A stretch of DNA of 64,000 nt from Saccharina japonica (lineage: Eukaryota > Sar > Phaeophyceae > Laminariales > Laminariaceae), in NCBI GenBank assembly GCA_008828725.1, contig MEHQ01003425.1, positions 137,786 through 201,785 on the forward strand, written 5' to 3'. The notes beneath the pieces were generated by a model, which searched no databases, was not told the DNA's origin, and was given only the letters and a program-made list of their open reading frames with translations. Positions 1 through 11,799 of the stretch are shown one piece after another. The position numbers were made by a program, and so were the translations under genes. Within the stretch, counting starts at the first letter, position 1, and every line of letters begins with the position of its first letter.

Positions 1-204
1 GGGGGGGACGGCCCTCTACCGTCCCCTGTGTTCAGTTTTATATAGGTTTTGTGTAGGCGTAGAGGGAGGGGATGGTCTCAGGTACCCCCCCCCCTGTCAA
101 AACGTAAAAGTTGAACAATTTGACGTGAGGTGTCGAATTTTTTTTTTCGACCACCCTCGACAGGTCAACAAACAAACAAAAACGATAACGAAAGACACGA
201 ACCA

Positions 205-630
205 AAGCATCGTTCTTCGAGTTATTTGCTTTGTATATTGCCTGTCGCAGCTTCTCCAGGGGTGTGTGAGTGTTCTTCACATTAATAAACCTTCCTTTCT
301 ACCCGCCGACATCCAGCACACCCAGTGTCCGTGCCGATTCTTCAATCCTAAAAAGGTTCCAGTTCTGTGGTCACAAAACTACGACACAGAGATACTACAC
401 TCAGTGCAGTAAGCAGAGCAGACAATGCAATGCCATATACGACAGGCAAGACCTACTCTGCTAGCAATTCAGGCGCATGCAAGAGAAAAAGAGAAAAGAA
501 AGAAAAAAGCGAAAAGGAAAAATAATAAAAAGTAAAGATTCTGAAGCAAATCAACAATCAAGCAACCAAACAAAAGCATGACAAAATAAAAGAAAGAAAG
601 TGTCGTGCTTGCACGACAGCGATGCTACAG
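205..630 (+). repeat. Left arm (a) of inverted repeat a/a'
   Basis: Bases 284-630 reappear in inverted orientation at 960-1326, and weaker similarity runs out to about 205. The two arms flank a ~330 bp spacer. One reading frame across the arm carries a Cys/His-rich stretch (HTQCPC, then QFCGHKTTTQRY, then further Cys). It is continuous in the 960-1326 copy but frameshifted here. This could be the remnant of a zinc-binding transposase tail, but that is a guess. A third diverged copy lies at 60070-60250. Confidence 0.75.
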
Positions 631-654
631 CCCCTCGCATTGTTTTATTTTATT

Positions 655-868
655 TTGGTTTTGGTATGGGTGGCGCCCAAGGAGACAGAGGGGGGGGGGT
701 GGTTCGTAGGGAAACCGCGGCGGACGAAAGCAAGAAGGAGACGGCTGACAGGGTAGCAGGTAGCAAGGTACCAGACCGACTAGCTGGTAGAACCTGTCCG
801 TACTAGGCGGGTATAAACCTGCCTTGGCTGCCTGGAAGGTGCTTTGGTGTGCTCCGGTTGCGGGTCCT
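655..868 (+). repeat. Left arm (b) of long-range inverted repeat b/b'
   Basis: This ~215 bp block matches the reverse complement of 6472-6692. Shared landmarks are GTAGCAAGGTACCAGACCGA (here ~760, there in inverse ~6580) and TTCGTAGRGAAACCGCG. The two arms enclose the a' arm and the whole tandem array, so 655-6692 could be one composite mobile unit with terminal inverted repeats. No transposase frame is visible between them. Confidence 0.7.
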
Positions 869-959
869 TTCCTGTCGTTCTTAGTCTTGCTCTGTTTGAG
901 TTGTTTTTTTTCATTCCATTTCATTTCGTTTCATTTAATTTGATTTTATTGTCTGTCGC

Positions 960-1326
960 ATCTCCTCTGGGAGAAGAAGCACGACACGTTCTTTCTTTTT
1001 GTCATGTTTTGTTTGGTTGTTTGATTGTTTGATGATTTGCTTTATTATGTTTATTTTTAATTCTTTTTTTTTCCTTTTCGCTTTTTCTCTTTTTTTTTTT
1101 TCTTTTTCTTTTTTCCCTCTTTCGTGCACCTGGATTGCTAGCAGGGTAGGTATTGCCTGCCGTATATGGCATTGCATTATTGTCTGCTCTGCTTACTGCA
1201 CTGAGCGGTGTATCTCTGTGTCGTAGTTTTGTGACCACAGAACTGGCACCTTTTTAGGATGAAGAATTGGCACGGACACTGGGTGTGCTGGATGTCGATG
1301 GGTAGAAAGGAAGGTTTTATGCGAAG
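960..1326 (-). repeat. Right arm (a') of inverted repeat a/a'
   Basis: Reverse complement of 284-630 with scattered substitutions. In this copy the Cys-rich frame is open on the minus strand from about 1371 to 1177, with residues HTQCPCQFF and KRCQFCGHKTTTQRY. The two arms could fold into a large cruciform or hairpin with block b in the loop. Confidence 0.75.
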
Positions 1327-2284
1327 AAAACACACACACACAGATGTGACAGACAATATGGAACAAAACAAAATACTACCGAAAAAAGCGAAAACCGAGA
1401 AAGATTAATAACGAAAGGAAAGGATACCTACAAGAACGGGTGGAATGAGGAGCGTGACAGACGCCTTCAAGTGGTCAAACTCCTAACTGCATTAAGCTAC
1501 TGCGTTGGCGGTTCTTCTCTTTTTGCTGTGTTCCTACAATAATCGTGATTGATTGGATCGTTTTTGTTTTTAAGCGATTTGTGTCAGCACATAAACCTTT
1601 TTTTTAGTGACCGGCAAGTAGTTGATGGGTGTGCGGGGTGGGTGAGAGAGTTACTGGGTGGGTCGGTTGGTCCCTGGGCTGGTAGTCCCACCATCGCCAA
1701 CACCACCCACCAACATTTCTTGTTAAGCGATGCGTGTCAGCGCAACAACCTTGTACAGTGGGTATTAAGTGGATCGCTGGGCTGTGTGTGTTGGTGCATA
1801 TTATATGGAAACGACGAAAACTGGCAGGGCATCATGTATGTGTACTACTACTGCTGTGTACTGGGCAGGTCAAATACGTACGTAGGTGCAGGTATAAAAA
1901 GAAAAAGAAAAAGACCCGAAATACGTACGTAGGTATACGTGAAAAACGAGGAATAATATTACATTGAAAATGCAAAGAAAAATACTTGAAAAAGTTCGGG
2001 TATATAAAAAAAAGGAAAAAAAAAGGGGTCGTGTTCGTTTGTGCCCGGTTAGTATACTATACAGCAAGCTGTGCACTGCTACTCGTTACACAGAAACAGC
2101 CGTACTACCAGGTATATCGGAGCACGGCGGTGGTACGTACCTACCTNGAAAACTTGTACTGCTGTAGTACGAACAAGCACACCACCACCATCACCACCAA
2201 CGCCAAGCCACCATCGACGCCCACAACCCACTACGATCAACAACAGCTTCTAGTGCTGCTGCGGCTAGTGGGGCGGGGGTGTCG

Positions 2285-2570
2285 GTGGTGGTTGAAGTGG
2301 TGGTGGTGGTGGTGGTGGTGGTGGTGGTGGTGTTCGGTGGTTTTGTGATCGTGTTCGAGAGCATCAACCCCGGTAGCTTGAGCGGAGGGTCGTTCTCGAG
2401 AGAGGAAAGCGCAAGGCAAAAGCCACACCACCATGACCGCCGTCACCACCTGCTGCAACCACCAACGCCACCTTCTAGTGCTGCTGCGGCTGGTGGGGCG
2501 GGGGTGGTGGGGCGGGGGTGGCGGTGGTGGTCGGTGGTGGTGGTGGTGGTGGTGGTGGTGGTGCCGTGGT
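2285..2570 (+). repeat. TGG/GGGGCGGGGG tracts in array unit 1
   Basis: Two G-rich tracts of repeated TGG plus GGGGCGGGGGTGG blocks lie here. Equivalent tracts recur at 3975-4037, 4195-4300, 5655-5718 and 5875-5950. Runs of four or more G separated by one to three bases suit G-quadruplex formation on the plus strand. Long frames crossing them (poly-Val/Gly/Trp, or poly-His/Pro on the other strand) are products of the repeat, not genes. Confidence 0.85.
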
Positions 2571-4737
2571 GGTGGTCTGTGGTTGCTTGTTGCAGCTAGC
2601 TGTAAATCTTCGTGCGTGTGGTCGTGTCGTCTGCAGAGGCAGAGTGTTGACTCCCGCAATTATTTCAGAACTCGTTCTGTTTTATTGTCTTTCTGTTGAC
2701 GCTATTATGACAGTCACTACCGCCTAGCTCTCGATCTCGGCACGGCTTTCGACACGAGCAGCACAGGACGGTCGGCACAAATAGCGGGCTCTGATCAGTC
2801 CCGAGCGTGTCTGAATCGGTTGAGTGTACGCGTCGCGCGCCAAGAAAAAGCAAAGCGAACGAGGGGACGTGCGAGGGACGAGCGACGACAAACCTCAATA
2901 TTAAGCATTCCGTAAATAAAGGCACGCTGTGGCAGTTTTACTCGTTTCAGAACTGTTTTTTGTCTGTTTGTGTCCTGTTCGCTGAGCAGGGGTACACCCT
3001 CACGGGCAGACACCCAACCCATTATGAGATACCGAGGCCTGCGGTCTCGCATCAATATCTCCTCATTACAAGAAAGGGTGGAATGAGAGAGCGTGACAGA
3101 CGCCTTCAAGTGGTCAAACTCCTAACTGCATTAAGCTACTGCGTTGGCGGTTCTTCTCTTTTTGCTGTGTTCCTACGACTAGGGGTTTTCTTGCTTGTTC
3201 TGATTGAATTGATTGGATCGTTTTGTGTTTTAAAGCGATTATGTGTCAGCACATAAACCTTTTTTTTAGTGACCGGCAAGTAGTTGATGGGTGTGCGTGG
3301 TGGGTGAGAGAGTTAATGGGTGGGTCGGTTGGTCCCTGGGCTGGTAGTCCCACCATCGCCAACACCACCCACCAACATTTCTTGTTAAGCGATGCGTGTC
3401 AGCGCAACAACCTTGTACAGTGGGTANTAGATAAGTGGATCGCTGGGCTGTGTGTGTTGGTGCATATTATATGGAAACGACGAAAACTGGCAGGGCATCC
3501 TGTATGTGTACTACTACTGCTGTGTACTGGGCAGGTCCACATATTGGAATAATATTATATTATCCGAAAATGCGAAAAAAAAAAAAAAAAAACTGGTACC
3601 ACCATAATGACGAACTGAGCAGGTACAGCAGCAGCTAGTACATAATGGATAAGAAAAATACATTGAAAAAGATGGAGTATAAAAAAAAAAAACTGGAACA
3701 CGGGGTATTAAAAAATAGAAACTGGCTACTTGTATATACATACCAGTTATACCGTATAATAGATAGAAACAGCGTACATAGAAACAGCAGTACGAGGTAC
3801 GAAGGTATATACTGATGTTTGAGATGCTGCTTTGACCATTTGCTTGTTTCTTGTACGGTACTGCTGTAGTACGAGCAAGCACACCACCACCATCACCACG
3901 ACAGGGAACAAGACCCCACCAACGTCCACCAGCTACTACGAGCAACAACAGCTTCCAGTGCTCCTTCGCCTGGTGGGGCGGGGGTGGCGGTGGTGGTGGT
4001 GGTGGTGGTGGTCGTGGTGGTGGTGGTGGTGGTGGTGTTCGGTGGTTTGTGATCGTGTTCGAGAGCATCAACCCCGGTAGCTTGAGCGGAGGGTCGTTCT
4101 CAAGAGAGGACAGCGCAAGGCAAAAGCCACACACCATGACCGCCGTCACCACCTGCTGCAACCACCACGCCACCTCCTAGTGCTGCTGCGGCTAGTGGGG
4201 CGGGGGTGGTGGGGCGGGGGTGGTGGGGCGGGGGTGGCGGTGGTGGTGGTGTGTGGTGGTGGTGGTGGTGGTGGTGCCGTGGTGGTGGTGCTGTGGTTGC
4301 TTGTTGCAGCTAGCTGTAAATCTGTGCGTGTGGTCGTGTCGTCAGTGCAGAGTGTTGACTCCGCATTATTTCGGAACTCGTTCTGTTTTATTGTCTTTCT
4401 GTTGGCGCTATTATGACAGTCACTACCGCCTAGCTCTCCGATCTCGGCACGGCTTTCGACACGAGCAGCACAGGACGGTCGGCACAAATAGCGGGCCTCT
4501 ATCAGCCCGAGCGTGTCTGAATCGGTTGAGTGTACGCGTCGCGCGCCAAAAAAAAAACAAAAGCAAACCGAACGAGGGACGGACAGAGACGAGGCAGACG
4601 GACAGGACAGACAAACCTCAATATTAAGCAATCCAGTAAATAAAGGCACGCTGTGGCAGTTTTCAGAACTGTTTTTTGTCCGTTTGTGTTGTTCGTGAGC
4701 AGGGGTACACACCCACGGGCAGACACCCAACCATTAT

Positions 4738-4797
4738 GAAGAGCATCTATTGATGCTCGAAGGCCTGCGGCCTTCTCGCATCAATATCTCCTCATTA
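4738..4797 (+). other. Paired short hairpins at the end of array unit 2
   Basis: GAGCATCTATTGATGCTC (6 bp stem) is followed at once by AAGGCCTGCGGCCTT (6 bp stem). The same pair ends unit 3 at 6408-6447 with small changes in the second stem. Unit 1 has lost the first hairpin. They sit ~100 bp after the AATAAA-containing stretch and may be a 3'-end or recombination feature of the unit. Confidence 0.5.
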
Positions 4798-6471
4798 CAA
4801 GAACGGGTGGAATGAGGAGCGTGACAGACGCCTTCAAGTGGTCAAATTCCTAACTGCATTAAGCTACTGCGTTGGCGGTTCTTCTCTTTTTGCTGTGTTC
4901 CTACGATAATCGTGATTGATTGGATCGTTTTTTTTTAAAGCGATTTGTGTCAGCACAGAAACCTTTTTTTTAGTGACCGGCAAGTAGTTGATGGGTGTGC
5001 GTGGTGGGTGAGAGAGTTAATGGGTGGGTCGGTTGGTCCCTGGGCTGGTAGTCCCACCATCGCCAACACCACCCACCAACATTTCTTGTTAAGCGATGCG
5101 TGTCAGCGCAACAACCTTGTACAGTGGGTATTAAGTGGATCGCTGGGCTGTGTGTGTTGGTGCATATTATATGGAAACGACGAAAACTGGCAGGGCATGA
5201 TGTATGTGTACTACTACTCTGTGTACTGGGCAGGTCACATATTGGAATAATATTATATTACCGAAAATGCGAAAAAAAAAAAAAAAAAACTGGTACCATA
5301 ATGACGAACTGGGTAGGTACAGCAGCAGCTAGTACAATAATGGATAGAAAAATACATGAAAAAGATGGAGTATAAAAAAAAAAAACTGGAACACGGGGTA
5401 TTAAAAAATAGAAATTGTATATACATACCAGGTATAATAGATAGAAACAGCGTACATAGAAACAGCAGTACGAGGTACGAAGGTATATACTGATGTTTGA
5501 GATGCTGCTTTGACCATTTGCTTGTTTCTTGTACGGTACTGCTGTAGTACGAGCAAGCACACCACCACCATCACCACAGACCAAGGGAACAAGCCACCAC
5601 CAACGCCCACGACCCACTAGAGCAACAACAGCTTCCAGTGCTCCTTCGCCTGGTGGGGCGGGGGTGGCGGTGGTGGTCGTAGTGGTGGTGGTCGTAGTGG
5701 TGGTGGTGGTGGTGGTGTTCGGTGGTTTGTGATCGTGTTCGAGAGCATCAACCCCGGTAGCTTGAGCGGAGGGTCGTTCTCGAGAGAGGACAGCGCAAGG
5801 CAAAAGCCACACCACCATGACCGCCGTCACCACCTGCTGCAACCACCAACGCCACCTTCTAGTGCTGCTGCGGCTGGTGGGGCGGGGGTGGTGGGGCGGG
5901 GGTGGCGGTTGTGGTCGTGGTGTTGGTGGTGGTGTCGTGGTGGTGGTGCTGTGGATGCTTGTTGCAGCTAGCTGTAAATCTTTGCGTGTGGTCGTGTCGT
6001 CTGCAGAGGGCGGAGTGTTGACTCCCGCATTATTTCAGAACTCGTTCTGTTTTATTGTCTTTCTGTTGGCGCTATTATGACAGTCACTACCGCCTAGCTC
6101 TCCGATCTCGGCACGGCTTTCGACACGAGCAGCACAGGACGGTCGGCACAAATAGCGGGCCTCTGTCAGTCCCGAGCGTGTCTGAATCGGTTGAGTGTAC
6201 GCGTCGCGCGCCAAAAAAAAGCAAAGCGAACGAGGGACGTGCGAGGGACGAGCAGACAGACGAGAGACGAGGGACAGACAAACCTCAATATTAAGCAATC
6301 CAGTAAATAAAGGCACGCTGTGGCAGTTTTCAGAACTGTTTTTTGTCCGTTTGTGTTTGTTCGTGAGCAGGGGTACACACCCACGGGCAGACACCCAACC
6401 ATTATGAAGAGCATCTATTGATGCTCGATAGCCTGCGGCCTTCTCGCATCAATATTCTCCTCATTATTACC

Positions 6472-6692
6472 CATACGAGGCAACCGAAGCACACGCAAAG
6501 CATCCTCCATGCAGCCGAGGCAGGTTTTGTACCGTTAGTACAAACAGGTGCTTCCAACTAGTCGGTCTGGTACCTTGCTACCCTGTGTGCCGTCTCCTTC
6601 TTCTTTCGTCATACATACTATACGCGGTTTCTCTACGAACCGATGCCCCCCTCCCGTCTCCATTCTCCCTTGTGCGCCATCCATACAACGGA
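6472..6692 (-). repeat. Right arm (b') of long-range inverted repeat
   Basis: Inverse of 655-868. It begins almost exactly where the third tandem unit ends (~6468), so the array and the b/b' arms share a boundary. Confidence 0.7.
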
Positions 6693-6975
6693 TGCGTGGC
6701 ACTTCTTACTGCATCATATACCGTTTGTTTCGTCTTCGTGCCAAACACGAAAGGCCAAGAAAGAGATGAGGATATAACAAAAATATAATTAAATCGTACT
6801 GTACGAAGCAAAGCAAACAATCTAAGAAAACCTAAGAAAATACGGAAGGAATAAAAACAAAAGTGAAAAGCGACGACGGCAACAGAAAAAAAAAAAAAAA
6901 ACCCCGGAAAAGCCGTCGGTGCTCTTATTGCGGGGGAGCATAGTAAATAGGAGCTGTGGTACATACAGCATATTA

Positions 6976-8135
6976 CCTGGTAGATCTTATCCTTTGGTAG
7001 GTCACCATTTTGTCGTCACTCGATAACACGGAGTAAATATTTGTAGTATGCATAGCTTATGTTCAAGAGTTGGATCCTTGAGATATCCAATACAGTGGGG
7101 GCCCGCTGTTAAGAAACGTCAATTGGGCTTCCAGGCTCAAAGTCTTATTTCGTGTGCCCTCACCAGCAACATTTATTTACGGCATTTCTTACGTTGTGAT
7201 GATTCTTATTTTTCTCGACTTAAATTGTCTTTTTTCCAGTGTTTCTTACTTCTTATTTATGTTTGCCGCGAGAACCATATATCACGTTGACATTGTCGTA
7301 CAGGTCAGCCGCAACCGACGAGTGCGGTACTACCAAACTGTGATACCTTGAATATGAGGGTACTCTCTTGACCTCCCCAATCAACAAACCTGTAACTCAA
7401 TCGACCCTGCCATACACTCTACGTATACCAAGTAAGTATAGACTAACACCACGCCGATCAACACGCCCCCAACTAAGCTGCAAGCTCCGCGTTGCGGACA
7501 TTCGGACTGAGCGCCCGTCCCGACCTCCTCACCCCCTCCTGTTGCCCAACCTCTAGCAGCACCCACGCCCCAACAGCGGCGCCCTTATCCGTGCTGTACG
7601 ACTCCAACGGCAACTTGAAATTATTCATGCTTCCATCAGCATGGAGCATGAAGCGATGGTCATACCCACACCTAGACCTCTGGTGTGCTCTACGTCGCTT
7701 TTCTTTTTCCACCAGGGGACATTTCACTTGTGATGGAGCCGAAAAAAACAAACCCTAGGAGAAAAAATAAAAATGAAGAAAAACAAATAATGTCGGCTGT
7801 GATAAGACTTTATGAATTAAATATAAGGTTTACTTTTCATAGCACGGCCGGATGGTTTTAATGTTTTGCGTTTCTTATTTCGTGCCACGCTCCGGAGCGA
7901 CCTCATTTCTAAAATTGGATGGAACGACAATCACTGCTATTTCTTATATAGCATTTTTCTTATTTCGTTGCCCGGTTTGAGCTGTCTTTCTTACACGCGA
8001 TTTCTTATTTTTTCTCAGAATCGCACCCTCAGTTTATTGACAGAATATTTATTAAATGCGGGCCTCCACTGTAGTGACCAATCAGAGTTCATTTACCAAT
8101 CTAGTAAAGGTACTCAGGACAATTAATACATTGTT
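6976..8135 (+). repeat. ~190 bp repeat interrupted by the TA-flanked element
   Basis: The left part (6976-7092, from CTTATCCTTTGGTAGGTCA) and right part (8072-8135, GTGACCAATCAGAGTTCATT to AATTAATACATTG) join to give the same sequence seen whole at 10936-11125. No coding potential is seen. Confidence 0.8.
7093..8071. mobile_element. Non-autonomous TA-flanked DNA transposon (Tc1/mariner-type ends)
   Basis: The 979 bp element starts CAGTGGGGGCCCGC and ends GCGGGCCTCCACTG, so the 14-base ends are inverted repeats with one difference. It is flanked by TA at 7091-7092 and 8072-8073. The uninterrupted target sequence, with a single TA, is kept in a related copy at 11044-11045. TA duplication plus CAGTG ends is typical of the IS630/Tc1/mariner/pogo group. 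No transposase frame is visible inside, so it would need an enzyme from elsewhere. The interior carries many TTTCTTATTT-like motifs in one orientation near both ends. Confidence 0.85.
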
Positions 8136-9820
8136 GTCGTACCCAAGTCGTACCTGGTGTCTACTATATCGTACCAGGTAAGTGGTTTAGTTGCTCAGTA
8201 TCCACGTGTGGAACAACATTCCGCCAAGTAAACACGGCGCAGAAAAATGGATAGGCCTGAATAGGCCATAAACACGACGCGGAATAATGGATAGGCCAAG
8301 GATAGGCTGTCGTATGATATGTGGTTTGATTGTTCTGTGTGGTACAGTAGGTATTACCGTATGGAGACTGCGTACAGGATCAGTCACGATTGTTGTTGCG
8401 TTATCTGACGCAAGCTATCGTGGCAAGGGCATGTTGATGTTTGCGATTCAAGATCGTAGTGCGTGTTGCTGTTCGCGATCAGGATCGTCAAGGGAACATG
8501 AGCGTTTGCACGCCCACTCTGTCACTCTTCTTTTGCTCATCATCAGCATCGCTTTTGAGCACATACATTAATCAACATTGGCCCGGAGTCGCCAACACTA
8601 TCTTCTCTTTTATTGAAGCGGTCATACGAGTTTGCCTCACAGCGACTTAAGCGTTCACCCTCACATGTAGGTTTTGTCTTGACTGGTCATCAGCAAGCGA
8701 GCCTACAACGTACAAACCAGCTACGCGCTAGTATACACGCTACACCACATATTTATTAGGTTACGAGTTTCGCATAAACGCGTGAACGTGGTAGCGACGG
8801 GGACATCGGAGGTCAAGATCTCACTACCCCGGCTACAACGACTGGCTTCAATTTATGAAGACTTGACCCTCGACGTTTAAGCACGACAACAACAGAGCTG
8901 CGGGTCTCAAGGCATTTCTTGTACAAGAGGACGCCAGGGGACCCCGAGCTGCTGCTTCCGCTACGAGCTTCACGAGAGAGCTGCGTCGTCGTCATGCTGC
9001 TGTGGTCGACGAGCGACTATAACATCCTACGAGTACATGAGGGTCTGGCCGACAACTCCAGAGACGGATCGTCTGCATACGGCAAGGTCTTCTGCTACGA
9101 CGATACGACATACTTGGATCTACGAGTACGTTAGGGTCTTCTACGGCGGGATAAGTTCGAGTAAGCTTTGTGCGTACGCACGGGTAGCGGTCGAGTTTGA
9201 CGCTATACACCACTGCTGCACTGATGCGGTACTGCTGTGCTGCGGGGGGGAGACAAATCGACTGCCTTTTTCCTGTACGTAACGGGGGAGCGGGTTGGTT
9301 CGACACTACTGTTCCTCCTGCTGCTTCTACTGGAATATGAAACGGCTGCACATACGTACGAACGGAGACCTACTCGTACTGATATAGGGCACAACACATC
9401 AGCCGTATGGTGGTACAACTTGAGCCGGCGTTATTCGCGCTTGGCACGCGTCGTTGACGGCGGGCTACAGAAAATCAGCCCACGAGAGCACACGGGGCTA
9501 GAATCGAAACTACAAATAATTGCAGGAGCCTGGTCATGAACACCAGGGGCCACCGCACCATAACGCGGGGTCGCCGGGACGACGGTCCGGGATCACTGTA
9601 AAAAAGCGCTTGAGATTGTTAGAAATGACAACTTCCAAAATCGCCACAGCACTGTTCGTTGGGACCGTCGGAGCTACCGGGTTGCCACGACAGAAAAATG
9701 TGGGGTCGCCGAAGAGGTGTCATTCGGGAGCGGGCCACAAACATCATCATCTACATACTTTTCTATTGGAATTGCCGGCGGAGAACGTTTGCTGGAATTG
9801 CCCCGTCATCTATCGCCCTG
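8136..9820. other. No supported gene
   Basis: Short open frames occur on both strands, none with recognisable motifs. I see no RNA gene. Confidence 0.4.
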
Positions 9821-9822
9821 GG

Positions 9823-9972
9823 CTACTGGAACAAGGCTTCTGGGGCCGCTGAAGAGCATCATCACTATCGTCAGGACTGCTGGAACGTCGCTTCTGGGGC
9901 CGTTGGACATCATCGTCAGGACTGCTGGAACATCTCTTCTGGGGCCGCTGGACATTATCATCAGCATTGCTA
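9823..9972 (+). repeat. Three-copy minisatellite, ~42-51 bp unit
   Basis: The core CTTCTGGGGCCG is repeated three times, each preceded by CTGGAAC and followed by CATCATCNTCAGGACTG-like sequence. Unit lengths are multiples of three, so all frames stay open and produce repeated peptides. I see no other sign of a gene. Confidence 0.7.
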
Positions 9973-10935
9973 GGAGGGACATCTGCATCGCGGGGTCGCA
10001 TCCACATAACGGCAATATGTATTTGCCTCATAGTACGTAGCACCACACGTCGTCTTTGTATGGGATGGCGGCAGAAACGTGGTTCGGCTGCTAGTCTATT
10101 TGTGCGAGATTTGTTCTGTAGTTATTTCAACGTCCTTAGTCAACAAACTGATCGGTGAAATATTGTATATTCTTGAGATGCAGTTGTGAGTTTTTCGCAG
10201 TAATAAGTTTTGTCTCTCTCCAACACAAACATGCCTTCAACTGTTCATTCACCCTTTGGGCAACACAACACCGTGGCAGTTTGTAATGTGTTGTTAGGAG
10301 CAGAGTATGATAGTTAACACTGCTGTTCGGCTGGTCTCCTTTTAGAAGTAAAACCTACGGCCAGTAACGGCGTCGTAGTAGTTAGCGTACGAAGTAATAT
10401 CGTGCCGAGTATGTCTGTCTGATATATATGTAGTGAGACCCGCGCAGGTTCCAAGGTCTGCGTGTGATATTGTTTGCGGTTTGCATGCTCGTCCATGCTT
10501 CAAACCTTTCACAGCAGTAGTATTGTTGCCAGGTTGTACGTGTTGCTGCATTAGCTGTACAAGGGTCGGTCACCCATCATAAGCGAAGCAGGAACGGTTG
10601 GTGTTGTTGCGACGCCGCAAAGGAGTAATTGACTTTTGTTGCGACATGGCACCGGATGCACACGTAAAATATGCAGACAAGTAGTACAGAGAAGTACACC
10701 GATCAAGTAACGAGAGTTGACACTTTCGGGAAAACACAATGGAATAGGTTGATGACACTTGCAGTAAGTATGAAGCAAGCGTACATTTGAACCACGTAAT
10801 TGGAGTATTTGTTTTGAGCATGTAACGCAGGCGTAAAAAAAGTGGGATGTCAGCGAGAGGTCGTATTATTTACTGTGTTTTCCTGGGTTTGCCCGCATGT
10901 AACGAGTTGAGTTATTGTGACGAGAGGTCGTATCA

Positions 10936-11125
10936 TATCTTATCCTTTGGTAAGTCATCATTTTGTCGTCACTCGATAACACGGAGTAATTATCTGAAGT
11001 ATGCATAGCTTATGTTCAAGAGTTGGATCCTCGAGGTATCCAATAGTGACCAATCAGAGTTCATTTACCAATCCAGTAAAGGAGTGCAGTAAAGGTATTC
11101 AGGATAATTAATACATTGTAGTACT
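10936..11125 (+). repeat. Uninterrupted copy of the 6976/8072 repeat (empty site)
   Basis: It runs from CTTATCCTTTGGTAAGTCA through GGTATCCAATAGTGACCAAT to AATTAATACATTG. The single TA at 11044-11045 marks where the 979 bp element sits in the other copy. A short internal duplication (CAGTAAAGG) is present only here. Confidence 0.8.
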
Positions 11126-11463
11126 GTTGCAGCGGGTTGTGAGCTAGAGAAAAATACTGTGATGCGTAAGCGACTGTCGTGGCCAGTGCTACGCAGAGGG
11201 TCCATCGTTATAACGGGGGTCAAGCTGTACGAGGCTCCCCGCTTGAACGATGGAGGTTGAGGACGGGTCCCGGTATCGGAACGCCATCAGCCTTGTGGTA
11301 CGCCAAATGAAGGCCTCAAGCGGAGCTTCTGCCGAAGTTGGAATACCCGGTTTTAGTTAAAACCACCCCCAAGTGAAGGATCAAAGTCAAACCCAATGTC
11401 TATCGTTCGGTGATATGTCCATCTGTCATGTGTCCACCTGTCTGTTGCCCGGTATGCGCTTGA

Positions 11464-11772
11464 CTTACGCTTAACAACGCTCCACGCGTCCAATATCGGA
11501 CATCCGGGGTATTCGAGAGCTCTGGCACGAGAGCTTGGTTAGCCTTTCAGGAGGCAACTCTCTTATCTCCATCGAACTCAACCAGCAATGAGTTGAGCCT
11601 TCTCTCGGGGCTGGCCCTAGAGGCGGACGCTGCTGTAACATGGTTAACCCACGGAGATAGGAGCGCAGTGCTTCGGGTACAGCATTCGCTGGCGAAGGTG
11701 AGTTCGTCGATCTCTTCAGGAGTTTGGGATCTGGTAGGATTGCATGGTGGGTTATTTTGGTTCAAGTTTTAA
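11464..11772 (+). CDS. Open frame without ATG, possible exon
   Basis: A 103-codon frame opens after a TGA at 11461 and has no ATG. It is balanced in composition and includes AWLAFQEATLLSPS and LALEADAAVTWLTHGDRS. A strong donor-like AAG/GTGAGT occurs in it at 11695-11703. I do not recognise the product. It could be an internal exon of an unknown gene or a chance frame. Confidence 0.15.
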   Translation, partial: LTLNNAPRVQYRTSGVFESSGTRAWLAFQEATLLSPSNSTSNELSLLSGLALEADAAVTWLTHGDRSAVLRVQHSLAKVSSSISSGVWDLVGLHGGLFWFKF

Positions 11773-11799
11773 CTGTTAATAATACATACCACGTTGTAT

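Larger units (their letters stand above)
1433..6468. repeat. Threefold tandem array of a ~1.65-1.73 kb unit
   Basis: Three head-to-tail copies start near 1433, 3071 and 4799, each opening with GGTGGAATGAG(G/A)AGCGTGACA. Each copy then holds a T7-8 block followed by AGTGACCGGCAAGTAG, an A-rich block, two internal TGG/GGGGCGGGGG tracts, and an AATAAAGGCACGCTGTGGCAG stretch. Copies 2 and 3 are closest. Copies 1 and 2 each contain one unresolved base (~2147 and ~3427). No open frame with protein-like character is conserved through all three, so I read this as non-coding satellite-like DNA or copies of an unknown element. Confidence 0.85.

Noticed and set aside
2237..2659. Poly-His/Pro and poly-Val/Trp frames in the tandem array
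   Set aside because: They follow from TGG/CCA repeats and are not kept in equal frame between the three units.
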